A program made the translations under genes and the position numbers. A DNA stretch of 64,000 bases from Lentzea atacamensis (GTDB lineage Bacteria > Actinomycetota > Actinomycetes > Mycobacteriales > Pseudonocardiaceae): NCBI RefSeq assembly GCF_003269295.1, contig NZ_QLTT01000006.1, forward strand, positions 496,001 to 560,000, in the 5' to 3' direction. The notes beneath the pieces are model-generated. The model made no database searches and had not been told where the DNA came from. It saw nothing but the letters and a program-made list of their open reading frames with translations. Shown here one piece after another: positions 40,722 to 49,233 of this stretch. How positions within the stretch are numbered: the first letter of the stretch is position 1; every line of letters begins with the position of its first letter.

Positions 40722-41310
40722 GCCACTCCGGGAACTCGCGCAGGTCCTCCAGCACGACCGCGGCGCCCGCTTCTGCCAGCTCAGCGCGTGAACAGGGCCC
40801 CGTCACCACGCCGACGGCCAGCGCGCCGGCGGCCTCGGCACCCCGCATGTCGCCGACGTGATCACCGACGTAAACGGCCGCGCCGTGCAACTTGAGCGAC
40901 TCCGCCTTGCCCGTCGACCACAGCTCGCCGTAGAGGTGGTCGACCTCCCAGCCGAGAGCTTCGAGGTGCAGCGCGGCGTTCTTGCGGTACTTGCCCGTCA
41001 CGACCATGGTCTGGCCACCCAGCTCCCGGACGGCCTGCAGGGCGTGAGAAGCACCGGGCAGCGCGACCGTCGCCGGGATCACGACCTCGGGGTACAGCGC
41101 GCGGAAGAGCGTGACCAGGTCCGGGATCTCCTCCTCCGGCACGCCCATCTCGCGGTAGATCATGTCGAGGGGCGGGCCGAGGTTCGACGCGAAGTGCTCG
41201 CCGTCCAGCTGGTGTCCGGTGCGGGCGCCGACTTCGTTCATCACCGCCGCCATGCCCGGTCTGGGGTCGATGAGGGTCATGTCGAGGTCGAAGCCCACGG
41301 TGAACGGCAC
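40693..41310 (-). CDS. HAD-superfamily hydrolase
   Basis: 205 residues from GTG 41310 (VPFTVGFDLDMTLIDPRPGM), where the first Asp of DLDMTLID is the phospho-nucleophile. Later motifs are the threonine in TMVVTGKYRKNAALHLEALG (motif II/III with Lys) and YVGDHVGDMRGAEAAGALAV (motif IV acidic pair). The cap lies between residues about 20 and 85, as in PGP-like phosphatases (subfamily IA). Substrate unknown. It is divergent from a TetR gene. Confidence 0.88.
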   Translation of the reverse strand: MPFTVGFDLDMTLIDPRPGMAAVMNEVGARTGHQLDGEHFASNLGPPLDMIYREMGVPEEEIPDLVTLFRALYPEVVIPATVALPGASHALQAVRELGGQTMVVTGKYRKNAALHLEALGWEVDHLYGELWSTGKAESLKLHGAAVYVGDHVGDMRGAEAAGALAVGVVTGPCSRAELAEAGAAVVLEDLREFPEWLRTSSGVLS

Positions 41311-41362
41311 AGAACCCAACTCTACGTCTGTACAAAAACTGTATCTGTGTAAAGCTGGCAGC
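41311..41362. promoter_or_regulatory. Divergent promoter region, HAD hydrolase / TetR
   Basis: This 52-base gap is AT-richer than its surroundings. CTGTA occurs at 41328-41332 and 41339-41343 (11 bases apart), and TACA/TGTA form a small inverted repeat (41331-41334, 41340-41343). The TetR protein may bind here to control itself and the HAD gene. The evidence is position and repeats only. Confidence 0.4.
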
Positions 41363-41905
41363 GTGAGCGACATCACCGAGCTCTTGCTGGATGCGGCTGC
41401 GGACCTGCTCGCCGTCCACGGGTTCCACGGACTGCGCATGATCGAGGTCGCCAGCCGCGCCGGGGTGAGCAGGCAGACCGTCTACAACGAGTTCGGCAAC
41501 AAGGAAGGGCTCGTCCAGGCCGTCGCGGCGCATCGGACCGAGGAGTACCTCACCGGGATCGCCAGCCGGCTCGGCCAGGACCCCGATCCGTGGGAGGCGA
41601 TGCGGTCGGCGTTCCGGTTCACCTTCGAGCAGACCGAGAAGGACCGGCTGGTCTCCGCCATGCTGACCGGGCAGGACGCCGAGGACCTGTTGCCGTTCCT
41701 CACGACCAGGGGCCATCCCGTGCTGTTCCACGCGACCGAGGTCGTCGAGCAGCACCTCACCGAGCACTTCCCCGGCAGGCACGTGCGGCTCGCGGCGGAG
41801 ACGACGGTGCGGCTCGCACTGAGCCACCTGCTGATGCCGAGCGGCGACCTGGAAAGCGCTGTCGACGCCGTGGTCGGAGTCGCCAAGGCCACGTTGGAGG
41901 CCTGA
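41363..41905 (+). CDS. TetR-family transcriptional regulator
   Basis: 180 residues from GTG 41363 (VSDITELLLDAAADLLAVHG). The DNA-binding helix-turn-helix is at about residues 25-48 (MIEVASRAGVSRQTVYNEFG, NKEGLVQAVAAHR). The C-terminal helical domain (about 60-180) is the ligand-binding part. The Nramp gene begins 40 bases after the stop, with a perfect palindrome in between. Whether this TetR protein controls the transporter or only itself is not decided. Confidence 0.9.
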   Translation: MSDITELLLDAAADLLAVHGFHGLRMIEVASRAGVSRQTVYNEFGNKEGLVQAVAAHRTEEYLTGIASRLGQDPDPWEAMRSAFRFTFEQTEKDRLVSAMLTGQDAEDLLPFLTTRGHPVLFHATEVVEQHLTEHFPGRHVRLAAETTVRLALSHLLMPSGDLESAVDAVVGVAKATLEA

Positions 41906-41936
41906 CCCCTTGTTGCCATAATCTGGCAACAAGGGG
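41894..41936 (+). promoter_or_regulatory. Promoter with perfect palindrome upstream of the Nramp transporter
   Basis: A TTGGAG hexamer (41894-41899), 17 bases, and CATAAT (41917-41922) form a plausible sigma-70-type promoter. A perfect 13-bp inverted repeat, CCCCTTGTTGCCA (41906-41918) and TGGCAACAAGGGG (41924-41936), with TAATC between, covers the -10 element and reaches the ribosome binding site (GGGGAGG, 41933-41939). This placement fits a metal-dependent repressor such as an MntR/DtxR-type protein. Alternatively it is the terminator of the TetR gene. Confidence 0.55.
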
Positions 41937-41945
41937 AGGTGTCCG

Positions 41946-43151
41946 GTGGTCGCTGTTTCGGCGCGCGTGCGCGCTGGTGCGGCGTTGCTCGGTCCGGCGT
42001 TCGTCGCCGCGATCGCGTACGTCGATCCCGGCAACGTGGCCACCAACACCGCGGCGGGCGCGAAGTACGGCTACCTGCTGGTGTGGGTGCTCGTCGTCGC
42101 GAACGTCATGGCGGGGCTCGTGCAGTACCTGTCGGCGAAGCTGGGCCTGGTCACCGGGCAGTCGTTGCCGGAGGCCGTGCGCGATCACCTGCCACGCCCG
42201 GCGCGGCTCGCGTACTGGGGCCAGGCCGAGGTGGTCGCGATGGCGACCGATCTCGCCGAGGTGCTCGGTGGCGCCATCGCGCTGTCGTTGCTCTTCGATC
42301 TTCCGCTGCTGCTCGGCGGGGTGATCACCGGTGTCGTGTCGACGGTGTTGCTGCTGGTGCAGGACAAGCGCGGGCAGCGGCCGTTCGAGCGCGTGATCAC
42401 CACGATGCTGGTCGTGATCGCGATCGGTTTCATGGCGGGGCTATTCGTGTCACCGCCGTCGGTTTCCGGCGCTGTTTCCGGCCTGGTGCCGAAGTTCGAC
42501 GGCGCGGACAGCGTCCTGCTGGCGGCGGGCATGCTCGGCGCGACCGTGATGCCGCATGCGGTGTACCTGCACTCGGCGCTGGCACGGGACCGGCACGGCA
42601 GGAACCCGTCGTTGCTCGGCACGACCAAGGTCGACGTCGTGGTCGCGATGATGCTGGCCGGTGCGGTGAACCTGGCGATGCTGCTGCTCGCGGCGTCGGC
42701 CTTGCAGGGCGAGGACGGCGTGGACACGCTCGAAGGAGCGCACGCGGCGGTGTCGGCCGGTCTCGGTGGCGGGATCGCGCTGTTGTTCGCTCTTGGTCTG
42801 CTGGCTTCGGGTTTCGCGTCCACGGCGGTCGGTTGCTACGCGGGCGCGGTGGTGATGGACGGGCTGCTGCGGGTGCGGATTCCGTTGCCGGCAAGGCGAC
42901 TCATCACCTTGGTGCCGGCGCTGGCCATCCTGGCGTTCGGTGTCGACCCGACGTTCGCGTTGGTGCTGTCGCAGGTAGTGCTGTCGTTCGGCATCCCGTT
43001 CGCACTGGTGCCGTTGGTGTGGCTGACCGCGCGCCGGCCGTTGATGGGCTCGTTCACGAACCGGCGCTCGGTCACCGTGGCCGCTTCCTGCGTGGCGTTC
43101 GCGGTGGTCGTGCTGAACGTGGCGTTGATCTACCTGACGGTGTCCGCGTAG
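41946..43151 (+). CDS. mntH: Nramp-family divalent metal transporter (MntH-like)
   Basis: A 401-residue membrane protein with about 11 helices that imports Mn2+ (and Fe2+) with protons. The metal-binding motif of helix 1 is AAIAYVDPGNVATNTAAGAK (Asp-Pro-Gly-Asn), and helix 6 carries GATVMPHAVYLHSALARDRH (Met-Pro-His). GQAEVVAMATDLAEVLGGAI is also typical. Both metal-binding motifs are intact. Its start is ATG or GTG at 41946 (GTGGTCGCT), with GGGGAGG upstream. The preceding palindrome suggests metal regulation. Its end overlaps the convergent oxidoreductase gene by 22 bases. Confidence 0.94.
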   Translation: MVAVSARVRAGAALLGPAFVAAIAYVDPGNVATNTAAGAKYGYLLVWVLVVANVMAGLVQYLSAKLGLVTGQSLPEAVRDHLPRPARLAYWGQAEVVAMATDLAEVLGGAIALSLLFDLPLLLGGVITGVVSTVLLLVQDKRGQRPFERVITTMLVVIAIGFMAGLFVSPPSVSGAVSGLVPKFDGADSVLLAAGMLGATVMPHAVYLHSALARDRHGRNPSLLGTTKVDVVVAMMLAGAVNLAMLLLAASALQGEDGVDTLEGAHAAVSAGLGGGIALLFALGLLASGFASTAVGCYAGAVVMDGLLRVRIPLPARRLITLVPALAILAFGVDPTFALVLSQVVLSFGIPFALVPLVWLTARRPLMGSFTNRRSVTVAASCVAFAVVVLNVALIYLTVSA

Positions 43152-44086
43152 GAGACACCGATCTGGCGCAACGCCTCTTCCAGCGTGCGCATGACGTCGA
43201 TCGTGTTCTGCCAGGTCATCAGCGGGCTTTCCACGAGGCCCGCGGCGATGCACTCCTCGACCGCGCGGATCTGGTGCTGGTAGCCCTCGTCCTCGATGGT
43301 GTGCTCGACACCGTTGATCGTCGCCTTCGTCGCGGCGAACATCGGCTCGGCCAGGTCGATCCGCCCCGAGGTGCCGACGATGTCCGCCGTGCAGCCGAGG
43401 TTCGCGACGAGCGAGCAGCTCAGCAACGCGTGGGCGCCATCGGGATACCCGAGCAGCAGTCCGGCGTCGGAGTCCACATCGGATGGTGCCCTGCCACCCC
43501 ACGCGCGGACTTCCGAGGGAACCCCGAGCAGCAGGTGCGCGAGCGCGACCGGGTAGACGCCGAGATCGAGCAGCGCCCCACCGCCGGCCTCCTTCGCCCA
43601 GAGCCGGTGGTCCGGATCGAAGGCGAGCGCGAAACCGAAAGTCGCGCGGAGGGAGCGGACCTCACCGATCTCCCCGCTGCGCACGGCCTCGTGCACCTTG
43701 CGGATCAACGGGTTGAACCGCGTCCACATGGCTTCCATCAGGAAGAGGTTCTTCGACTTCGCCCTTTCGATCATTTCCTCCGCGTCGGCGACCGTGAGCG
43801 CGAAGGCCTTCTCGCACAGCACGTGCTTGCCGGCGTCGAGCGCGGCGAGCGTGACCTCCCGGTGCTGCCCGTGCGGGGTCGCGACGTAGACGACCTCGAC
43901 ATCGGGATCAGCCAGCAGGTCGCGGTAGTCGCCGTACGCGCGCTCGATGCCGAACCGCTCGGCGAACGCCTCGGCTCGGCTCTTGTCGCGTGAAGACACC
44001 GCGAGAACGGTGACGCCCTCGACCTTCAGCATGTCGGCGGTCACGGTCTGCGCGATTCCGCCTGTAGCGATCACACCCCACTTCAT
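43130..44086 (-). CDS. Gfo/Idh/MocA-family oxidoreductase
   Basis: A 318-residue NAD(P)-dependent sugar or inositol dehydrogenase-like protein. The nucleotide-binding fold opens MKWGVIATGGIAQTVTADML, followed by LAVSSRDKSRAEAFAERFGI and VYVATPHGQHREVTLAALDA. The catalytic-region motif is GKHVLCEKAFALTVADAEEM (EK). The C-terminal domain contains GGGALLDLGVYPVALAHLLL. Substrate cannot be named. ATG 44086 is divergent from the YccF gene, with 22 bases between the starts. Confidence 0.92.
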   Translation of the reverse strand: MKWGVIATGGIAQTVTADMLKVEGVTVLAVSSRDKSRAEAFAERFGIERAYGDYRDLLADPDVEVVYVATPHGQHREVTLAALDAGKHVLCEKAFALTVADAEEMIERAKSKNLFLMEAMWTRFNPLIRKVHEAVRSGEIGEVRSLRATFGFALAFDPDHRLWAKEAGGGALLDLGVYPVALAHLLLGVPSEVRAWGGRAPSDVDSDAGLLLGYPDGAHALLSCSLVANLGCTADIVGTSGRIDLAEPMFAATKATINGVEHTIEDEGYQHQIRAVEECIAAGLVESPLMTWQNTIDVMRTLEEALRQIGVSYADTVR

Positions 44087-44108
44087 GGATTGAGCTTAGA
44101 TTGGAGGT

Positions 44109-44483
44109 ATGCGCCTCATCCTGAACGTGATCTGGCTGGTGCTCGCCGGGTTCTGGATGGCCGTCGGCTACGCGGTCGCCGGTCTCATCTGCTGCATCCT
44201 GATCATCACGATCCCGTGGGGCATCGCGTCGTTCCGCATCGCCAACTACGCGCTCTGGCCGTTCGGGCGCGAGGTGGTCGACAAGCCCGGCGCGGGCACC
44301 GGGTCGTTGCTGGGCAACATCATCTGGATCATCGTCGCCGGTCTGTGGCTCGCCATCGGCCACATCCTCACCGGCATCGCGCTGTGCGTGACGATCATCG
44401 GCATCCCGCTCGGCGTCGCCAACTTCAAGCTGGTGAAGGTCTCGCTGGTGCCGCTGGGCAAGGAGATCGTCGAGGTCCCGTGA
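44109..44483 (+). CDS. YccF-domain inner membrane protein
   Basis: A 124-residue protein made of two similar halves, each with two helices. The halves are VIWLVLAGFWMAVGYAVAGL with CILIITIPWGIASFRIANYA, and IIWIIVAGLWLAIGHILTGI with CVTIIGIPLGVANFKLVKVS. The repeated IT/IG-IP-GIA-F-IA pattern is the YccF domain duplicated, as in the E. coli protein. The biological role is not established. A terminator follows. Confidence 0.92.
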   Translation: MRLILNVIWLVLAGFWMAVGYAVAGLICCILIITIPWGIASFRIANYALWPFGREVVDKPGAGTGSLLGNIIWIIVAGLWLAIGHILTGIALCVTIIGIPLGVANFKLVKVSLVPLGKEIVEVP

Positions 44484-44490
44484 GGGTCTC

Positions 44491-44517
44491 CCGCTCCTCG
44501 TCGGGGGCGAGGAGCGG
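44491..44517. terminator. Bidirectional hairpin terminator, yccF / VOC gene
   Basis: CCGCTCCTCG (44491-44500) and CGAGGAGCGG (44508-44517) are perfect arms around TCGGGGG. The stem extends outward by GGTCT/AGACC after one mismatch. It lies just past the yccF stop and before the end of the convergent VOC gene. Confidence 0.85.
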
Positions 44518-44542
44518 AAGACCTCTCATCAGGCACGCACCG

Positions 44543-44935
44543 TCAGGCTTCGTCGCCCGACAGCTCGTGCAGGCAAAGGATGTTGCCCTCGGTGTCCGTG
44601 AACCACGCCGCGCGCTCGTTGCCCATGACCGCGATGTGGTTGGTGGTCTTGAGGTCGGGCATGTCGTAGTCCTCGAAGTGGACGCCCTTGTCCTCGAGCT
44701 CGCGGATCTCGCCCTCGAGGTCGGGCACCTCGAAGCTGAGCACCGTGTGTGCGGTCTGCGCGCCCTTTTCCGCAGGCATCAGCCCCAGCGCGTCGCCCTG
44801 GCCGAGCGCGAAGATCCGCGTACCGTCCGGCGCGGTGGCGAGGGCCTTGAGGCCGAGCTTGTCCGCGTAGAAGCGCCCAGCCCGGTCTGGGTCTTCGACG
44901 GGCAGCATCGTCGTGGTTCTGGTGGCGGTGAGCAT
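44543..44935 (-). CDS. VOC-superfamily (glyoxalase/bleomycin-resistance fold) protein
   Basis: A 130-residue protein with the paired beta-alpha-beta-beta-beta modules of the vicinal oxygen chelate fold. Conserved stretches are LPVEDPDRAGRFYADKLGLK, HTVLSFEVPDLEGEIRELED, KTTNHIAVMGNERAAWFTDT and EGNILCLHE. The late ExNxLxLxE pattern is typical. Function (isomerase, dioxygenase or drug binding) is not deducible. It is flanked by the divergent lipoprotein gene at 45052. Confidence 0.9.
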   Translation of the reverse strand: MLTATRTTTMLPVEDPDRAGRFYADKLGLKALATAPDGTRIFALGQGDALGLMPAEKGAQTAHTVLSFEVPDLEGEIRELEDKGVHFEDYDMPDLKTTNHIAVMGNERAAWFTDTEGNILCLHELSGDEA

Positions 44936-45051
44936 GCGCGCCTCCTTCGACGGAATCCCACGATGTTGCGCGCGTCACACCGCATCCGCAAGAGGCCTTT
45001 CACCCCTTCGTGACCTGCGGGGATTACTGATTCGCGGGACGATTCCGCTCC

Positions 45052-45537
45052 GTGCACACACCACGCCTCGTCGTGCTCACCGCCGCTCTCGGACTGTCCG
45101 GTTGCACGCTCGCCGCGCCCGAGGTCAAGCCGATGGAGCCCTTCGTCGCACCGTCGACCACGCCGTCGGACACACCGGCGTGCCGGTTGTTCGACCCGGC
45201 CCAACTCACTGAGCACCGGTTCCACAACGGTTACGCCAACGCCTCCAGCTGCTTCTGGCTCTCCGACGACGCCGGACCGGTCGTGGTGAGCCTGCGTGAG
45301 GGTGTCACCGCTGAGCAGTACCTGGCCAAGCCCGACAGGTTGAAGACGTCGCCCATCACCATCGGGCGGCACTCCGGGCTGCTCGCCGAGAACAGCAGGG
45401 GCACCGGCATGTGCGGCGTCGTGCTGACCCACCCGGACGGCGTGGCGGCTGCCGAGATGCTCACGGAGGCCGGTGGCAGGGCGTGCGAGATCGCCCAGGC
45501 CGTGATGAAGGTGGTCGAGCCGAAGCTGCCGTCCTAG
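45052..45537 (+). CDS. DUF3558-like lipoprotein
   Basis: A 161-residue secreted lipoprotein from GTG 45052: signal HTPRLVVLTAALGLSGC with lipobox LSGC. The mature protein has a Pro/Thr/Ser linker (VAPSTTPSDTPACRLFDPAQ) and a domain with paired cysteines (ACRLFDPAQL, ASSCFWLSDD, GTGMCGVVLT, RACEIAQAVMKVV). This layout is like DUF3558 proteins of actinobacteria. Function unknown. Its stop codon overlaps the stop of the convergent acyl-CoA synthetase gene. Confidence 0.8.
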   Translation: MHTPRLVVLTAALGLSGCTLAAPEVKPMEPFVAPSTTPSDTPACRLFDPAQLTEHRFHNGYANASSCFWLSDDAGPVVVSLREGVTAEQYLAKPDRLKTSPITIGRHSGLLAENSRGTGMCGVVLTHPDGVAAAEMLTEAGGRACEIAQAVMKVVEPKLPS

Positions 45538-47129
45538 GCGTGGCGGGTGCTGTCGTCCAGGTTCAGCAGCTCCACCGACTTCGCCCGCATCTCCACCTTG
45601 CGAACCTTGCCCGTGACCGTCATCGGGAACTCCTCGACCACGTGCACGTACCGCGGAATCTTGTAGTGCGCGAGCTTCCCGGTGCAGAACTCGCGGACGG
45701 CCTCTGCGGTGAGCGGCTCGGCTCCCTCGCGCACGCGGACCCAGGCCATGAGCTCCTCGCCGTACTTGGCGTCGGGCACGCCGATCACCTGGGCGTCGAG
45801 CACGTCCGGGTGCGTGTAGAGGAACTCCTCGATCTCGCGCGGATAGATGTTCTCGCCGCCGCGGATGACCATGTCCTTGATGCGCCCGGTGATGTTCACG
45901 TAGTCGTCGTCGTTCATCACCGCGAGGTCACCGGTGTGCATCCAGCCCGCCCGGTCCACCGCCTCCGCCGTCTTCTCGGGCTCGTTCCAGTAGCCGAGCA
46001 TCACCGAGTAGCCGCGCGTGCACAGCTCCCCCGGCACCCCGCGCGGAACCGTGAGGCCCGTTTCCGGGTCGACGATCTTGACCTCGAGGTGGGGGCCGAC
46101 CCGTCCCACCGTTCCGACGCGGCGGTCGAGCGAGTCGTCGACGCGCGTTTGCGTTGACACCGGGGAGGTTTCGGTCATGCCGTAGCAGATGGAGACCTCG
46201 CGCATGCCCATGCGTTCGACCACCTGCTTCATCACCTCGACCGGGCACGGGGAGCCCGCCATGATGCCGGTGCGCAACGACGAGAGGTCGTAGTCGTCGA
46301 TCAGGTCGAGCATGGCGATGAACATCGTGGGCACGCCGTACAGCGAGGTGCAGCGCTCTTCCTGAACCGCCGCAAGGGTTTTCGCCGGGTCGAACGCCGG
46401 CGCGGGGATCACGACGCAGGCGCCGTGACTGGTGGCGGCGAGGTTGCCCATGACCATGCCGAAGCAGTGGTAGAAGGGTGGCACGACGCAGATGCGGTCG
46501 TTCTCCGCGTAGCTCAGCAACTCCCCGACGAAGTAGCCGTTGTTGAGGATGTTGTGGTGCGAAAGCGTTGCGCCCTTGGGGAATCCCGTGGTGCCGGACG
46601 TGTACTGGATGTTGATCGGGTCGTCGCGGTCCAGCTCCACGTCCGGGAGCTCGGCCTCGGTCCACTGTGGATCGTCAACGAACACCACGTTGCGCAGCGC
46701 CGCGCACCGCGGCCGGACCTCTTCGATCATGCCCGCGTAGTCCGAGGTCTTGAACGAACGCGCCGACACGAGCGTGTGGATGCCGGCCTGGTTCAGCACG
46801 TACTCCAGCTCGTGCACCCGGTACGCCGGGTTGACGTTGACCAGGATCGCACCGATCCGGGCCGTCGCGTACTGCACGAAGACCCACTCCGCGCAGTTCG
46901 GTGCCCAGATGCCGACCCGGTCGCCCTTGCGCACGCCCAGCGCCGTGAGGCCGGCGGCCACCCGGTCGACCTCGACCGCCAGCTCGGCGTAGGTCCACCG
47001 GCGATCTGTGGCCTTGTCGACAAGTGCCTCGCGGTCGCCGAACCGCGCGACGGTCGCGGCGAAGTTCGCGTGGATCGTGTCGCCCAGCAGCGGGGCGGCG
47101 GACGTGCCCGAGGAGTAGCTGGCGGTCAT
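45534..47129 (-). CDS. AMP-forming acyl-CoA synthetase (FadD family)
   Basis: 531 residues from ATG 47129 (MTASYSSGTSAAPLLGDTIH). Activates a carboxylic acid as acyl-AMP and transfers it to CoA. Motifs are the P-loop-like IQYTSGTTGFPKGATLSHHN, YGMTETSPVSTQTRVDDSLD, GYWNEPEKTAEAVDRAGWMH, the hinge TGDLAVMNDDDYVNITGRIK, and the catalytic lysine in FPMTVTGKVRKVEMR. The substrate is probably a medium- or long-chain fatty acid. It is the last gene of a MarR-HAD-phosphoesterase-synthetase cluster; the phosphoesterase stop is 14 bases upstream. Confidence 0.94.
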   Translation of the reverse strand: MTASYSSGTSAAPLLGDTIHANFAATVARFGDREALVDKATDRRWTYAELAVEVDRVAAGLTALGVRKGDRVGIWAPNCAEWVFVQYATARIGAILVNVNPAYRVHELEYVLNQAGIHTLVSARSFKTSDYAGMIEEVRPRCAALRNVVFVDDPQWTEAELPDVELDRDDPINIQYTSGTTGFPKGATLSHHNILNNGYFVGELLSYAENDRICVVPPFYHCFGMVMGNLAATSHGACVVIPAPAFDPAKTLAAVQEERCTSLYGVPTMFIAMLDLIDDYDLSSLRTGIMAGSPCPVEVMKQVVERMGMREVSICYGMTETSPVSTQTRVDDSLDRRVGTVGRVGPHLEVKIVDPETGLTVPRGVPGELCTRGYSVMLGYWNEPEKTAEAVDRAGWMHTGDLAVMNDDDYVNITGRIKDMVIRGGENIYPREIEEFLYTHPDVLDAQVIGVPDAKYGEELMAWVRVREGAEPLTAEAVREFCTGKLAHYKIPRYVHVVEEFPMTVTGKVRKVEMRAKSVELLNLDDSTRHA

Positions 47130-47143
47130 TTGCCCGACCGTAG

Positions 47144-47950
47144 TCAGGCCTCGGCGTATGGCAAGGGGACGACGAGGCACGGACCGCCGCTGTAGAGGCC
47201 CGCGTCGATCGCCAGCACCTTGTCGTCGGCGTACACGAGCGGCCCGTCGATCTGGTCCGGCGGCACCCCGAGCTGGTCGGCGATGACGCTGTGGCCGTGC
47301 ACGATCGTGCTGCCTCCGAGGGTCCCCATCAGCTCGTCTGCGATTTCGGGACCCTGCGGACCGCGGAACGCGTAGCGCGTCGTCATCTTGCGCCAGCACT
47401 CCCACCAGTCGACGAGATCGTCGCCCTTGAGCACCTGCCGGACGGCTTCGTTGACCTCCTCGATCGAGGACCCCCATTCGAGGTAGGCCGCCGTGTCGGA
47501 GTGCATCAGCAGGTGGTCGTCGCGCAGCTTCAGCACCGGTCTGCTGGTGAGCCACTCGACGTGCTCGTCGGTCAACCGGTCCTGGTCGCTGCGCAGCCCG
47601 CCATTGAGCAGCCAGCTCCGTGCGAACGACCGCGGCCCCGCGCTGTCGGGCACCTGCTCGTCGCCGAACCGGTGCATGCCGAGCAGCAGCACCTCGTGGT
47701 TGCCGATCAACGAGTTGACCACGCCACCCGCCTTCACGGCCTCCTCGCTCAGGCGCATGACCAGGTCGATCACGCCGACCCCGTCGGGCCCGCGGTCCAC
47801 GAAGTCGCCGAGGAACCACAGCTCGGCCTCACCGCCCGTCCAGTGCCCCTCCTCGTCGCACAGCTCGGCGACGTGCAGGGCTCTGGTCAGTTCGGCGAGG
47901 TGCCCGTGCACGTCGCCCACGACGTACATCGAGCGTCGATCCGTGTCCAC
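47144..47950 (-). CDS. Metallophosphoesterase (PPP-like)
   Basis: A 268-residue phosphoesterase of the calcineurin superfamily. The bimetal-site motifs are YVVGDVHGHLAELTRAL (GDxHG), LWFLGDFVDRGPDGVGVI (GDxVDRG), SLIGNHEVLLLGMHRFG (GNHE) and two later histidines, in LLMHSDTAAYLEWG and STIVHGHSVIADQLG. All expected metal ligands are present. It may act on phosphoproteins or dinucleoside polyphosphates. Starts at GTG 47950; placed between the HAD and acyl-CoA synthetase genes in one direction. Confidence 0.92.
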   Translation of the reverse strand: MDTDRRSMYVVGDVHGHLAELTRALHVAELCDEEGHWTGGEAELWFLGDFVDRGPDGVGVIDLVMRLSEEAVKAGGVVNSLIGNHEVLLLGMHRFGDEQVPDSAGPRSFARSWLLNGGLRSDQDRLTDEHVEWLTSRPVLKLRDDHLLMHSDTAAYLEWGSSIEEVNEAVRQVLKGDDLVDWWECWRKMTTRYAFRGPQGPEIADELMGTLGGSTIVHGHSVIADQLGVPPDQIDGPLVYADDKVLAIDAGLYSGGPCLVVPLPYAEA

Positions 47951-47982
47951 GTCCGCGACGATAGGTGATTGACCCTCGCGCG

Positions 47983-48774
47983 TCAGTGGCCAGCCCAGTC
48001 ACCGAACGGGTCCTGTGAGTGACCGACCAGCTCCGCGATCGACTTCAGCACCCGTGTGGGCCGGTACGGGTACATCTCGGCGTGCTCTGAGGTGAAGATC
48101 CCGGACAGCACGAGGATGGTGGAGAGTCCGGCTTCCAGGCCGGAGCGCACGTCGGTGTCCATCCGGTCACCGATCATGAGAGCGTTCTCGGAGTGCGAGC
48201 CCAGAGCGCGCAGGGCCGACCTCATCATCAACGGGTTCGGCTTGCCGACGTAATAGGGCTCACGGCCGGTGGCGCGCTCGATCAACGCCGCCACGGCGCC
48301 GGTCGCGGGCAGCGAGCCCTCGCGGGACGGGCCCGTCGCGTCCGGGTTGGTCGCGATGAACTTCGCGCCCTCCTCGACCAGGCGGATGGCCTTGGTGATC
48401 GCGGTGAAGCTGTAGGTGCGGGTCTCGCCGAGCACCACGTAGTCCGGGTCGCGGTCGGTCAGCACGTAGCCGATCTCGTGCAGCGCTGTGGTGAGGCCGG
48501 CCTCGCCGATCACGAACGCCGAGCCGTTGGGGCGCTGCGAGTCCAGGAAGCGCGCCGTGGCCAGGGCGGACGTCCAGATCGACGACTCCGGGATGTCGAG
48601 GCCGGTGCGCTGCAACCGCGCGCGCAGGTCTCGTGGCGTGTAGATGGAGTTGTTGGTGAGCACGAGGAACGGGGTGTCCGAAGCGCGCAGCTCCGCGACG
48701 AACTCGTCAGCGCCGGGGATCAGGTGCTCTTCGTGAACCAGAACACCGTCCATGTCCATCAAGTAGTGCCACAT
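47983..48774 (-). CDS. HAD-IIA hydrolase (NagD-like)
   Basis: A 263-residue phosphatase. Motif I is YLMDMDGVLVHEEHLIPGAD (Asp-x-Asp), motif II LVLTNNSIYTPRDLRARL, motif III lysine in YVGKPNPLMMRSALRALGSH, and motif IV LMIGDRMDTDVRSGLEAGLS. The cap of type C2 sits at about residues 85-185. NagD-like enzymes dephosphorylate nucleotides or sugar phosphates. It begins 3 bases after the MarR stop, so it is cotranscribed. Confidence 0.93.
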   Translation of the reverse strand: MWHYLMDMDGVLVHEEHLIPGADEFVAELRASDTPFLVLTNNSIYTPRDLRARLQRTGLDIPESSIWTSALATARFLDSQRPNGSAFVIGEAGLTTALHEIGYVLTDRDPDYVVLGETRTYSFTAITKAIRLVEEGAKFIATNPDATGPSREGSLPATGAVAALIERATGREPYYVGKPNPLMMRSALRALGSHSENALMIGDRMDTDVRSGLEAGLSTILVLSGIFTSEHAEMYPYRPTRVLKSIAELVGHSQDPFGDWAGH

Positions 48775-48777
48775 GGC

Positions 48778-49233
48778 CTAAGTATTGATCACGGCCTTGC
48801 GGAACGTCTCGATCTGAAGCTGGAGATAACGCTCGATAACTTCGATCTCGTCGGGGTCGAAGCGGCTCAGGACCTGGACGAGGCTCTGCTGCGCCTTCTC
48901 GAAGAGGTGCGCGAACTTGGCCAGGTCACCTGCTGTGACCTCGACGAGCACCTTGCGGCGGTCGTGCGGATCGCGGACCCGGCGGACGAATCCGGCACGT
49001 TCCAGGCGGTCGATCACGCCGGTGACGGCGCCGGTGGAGAGGCCGGAGAGCTCGGCGATGCGTCCGGCGGTGAGCGGCCCGTCCGCCCGCATGGCGAGAT
49101 CGAGGCACTTCTCGTCGGTCGCGGACAGACCCATCTGCTCGGCGACCTTCGTGTGGAACATGATCGTGAGCGCGCTCTGCTCCCGCATGTACCACGTGAA
49201 CCTCTCCAGCACCTCAGGTTCCATGTCGAACAT
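48778..49233 (-). CDS. MarR-family transcriptional regulator
   Basis: About 151 residues from ATG 49233 (MFDMEPEVLERFTWYMREQS; ATG 49224 is possible). The winged helix covers about residues 45-105: SATDEKCLDLAMRADGPLTA, GRIAELSGLSTGAVTGVIDR and the wing RRVRDPHDRRKVLVEVT. A 7-bp palindrome directly abuts the start codon, with no Shine-Dalgarno, suggesting a leaderless or near-leaderless autoregulated message. It heads a four-gene unit with the HAD hydrolase, phosphoesterase and acyl-CoA synthetase, and is divergent from moaA. Confidence 0.92.
   Translation of the reverse strand: MFDMEPEVLERFTWYMREQSALTIMFHTKVAEQMGLSATDEKCLDLAMRADGPLTAGRIAELSGLSTGAVTGVIDRLERAGFVRRVRDPHDRRKVLVEVTAGDLAKFAHLFEKAQQSLVQVLSRFDPDEIEVIERYLQLQIETFRKAVINT

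Noticed and set aside
41939..43993. Long plus-strand frame over the Nramp transporter and into the oxidoreductase
   Set aside because: It is a shifted frame of the Nramp gene, then antisense; the Nramp frame has clear motifs.
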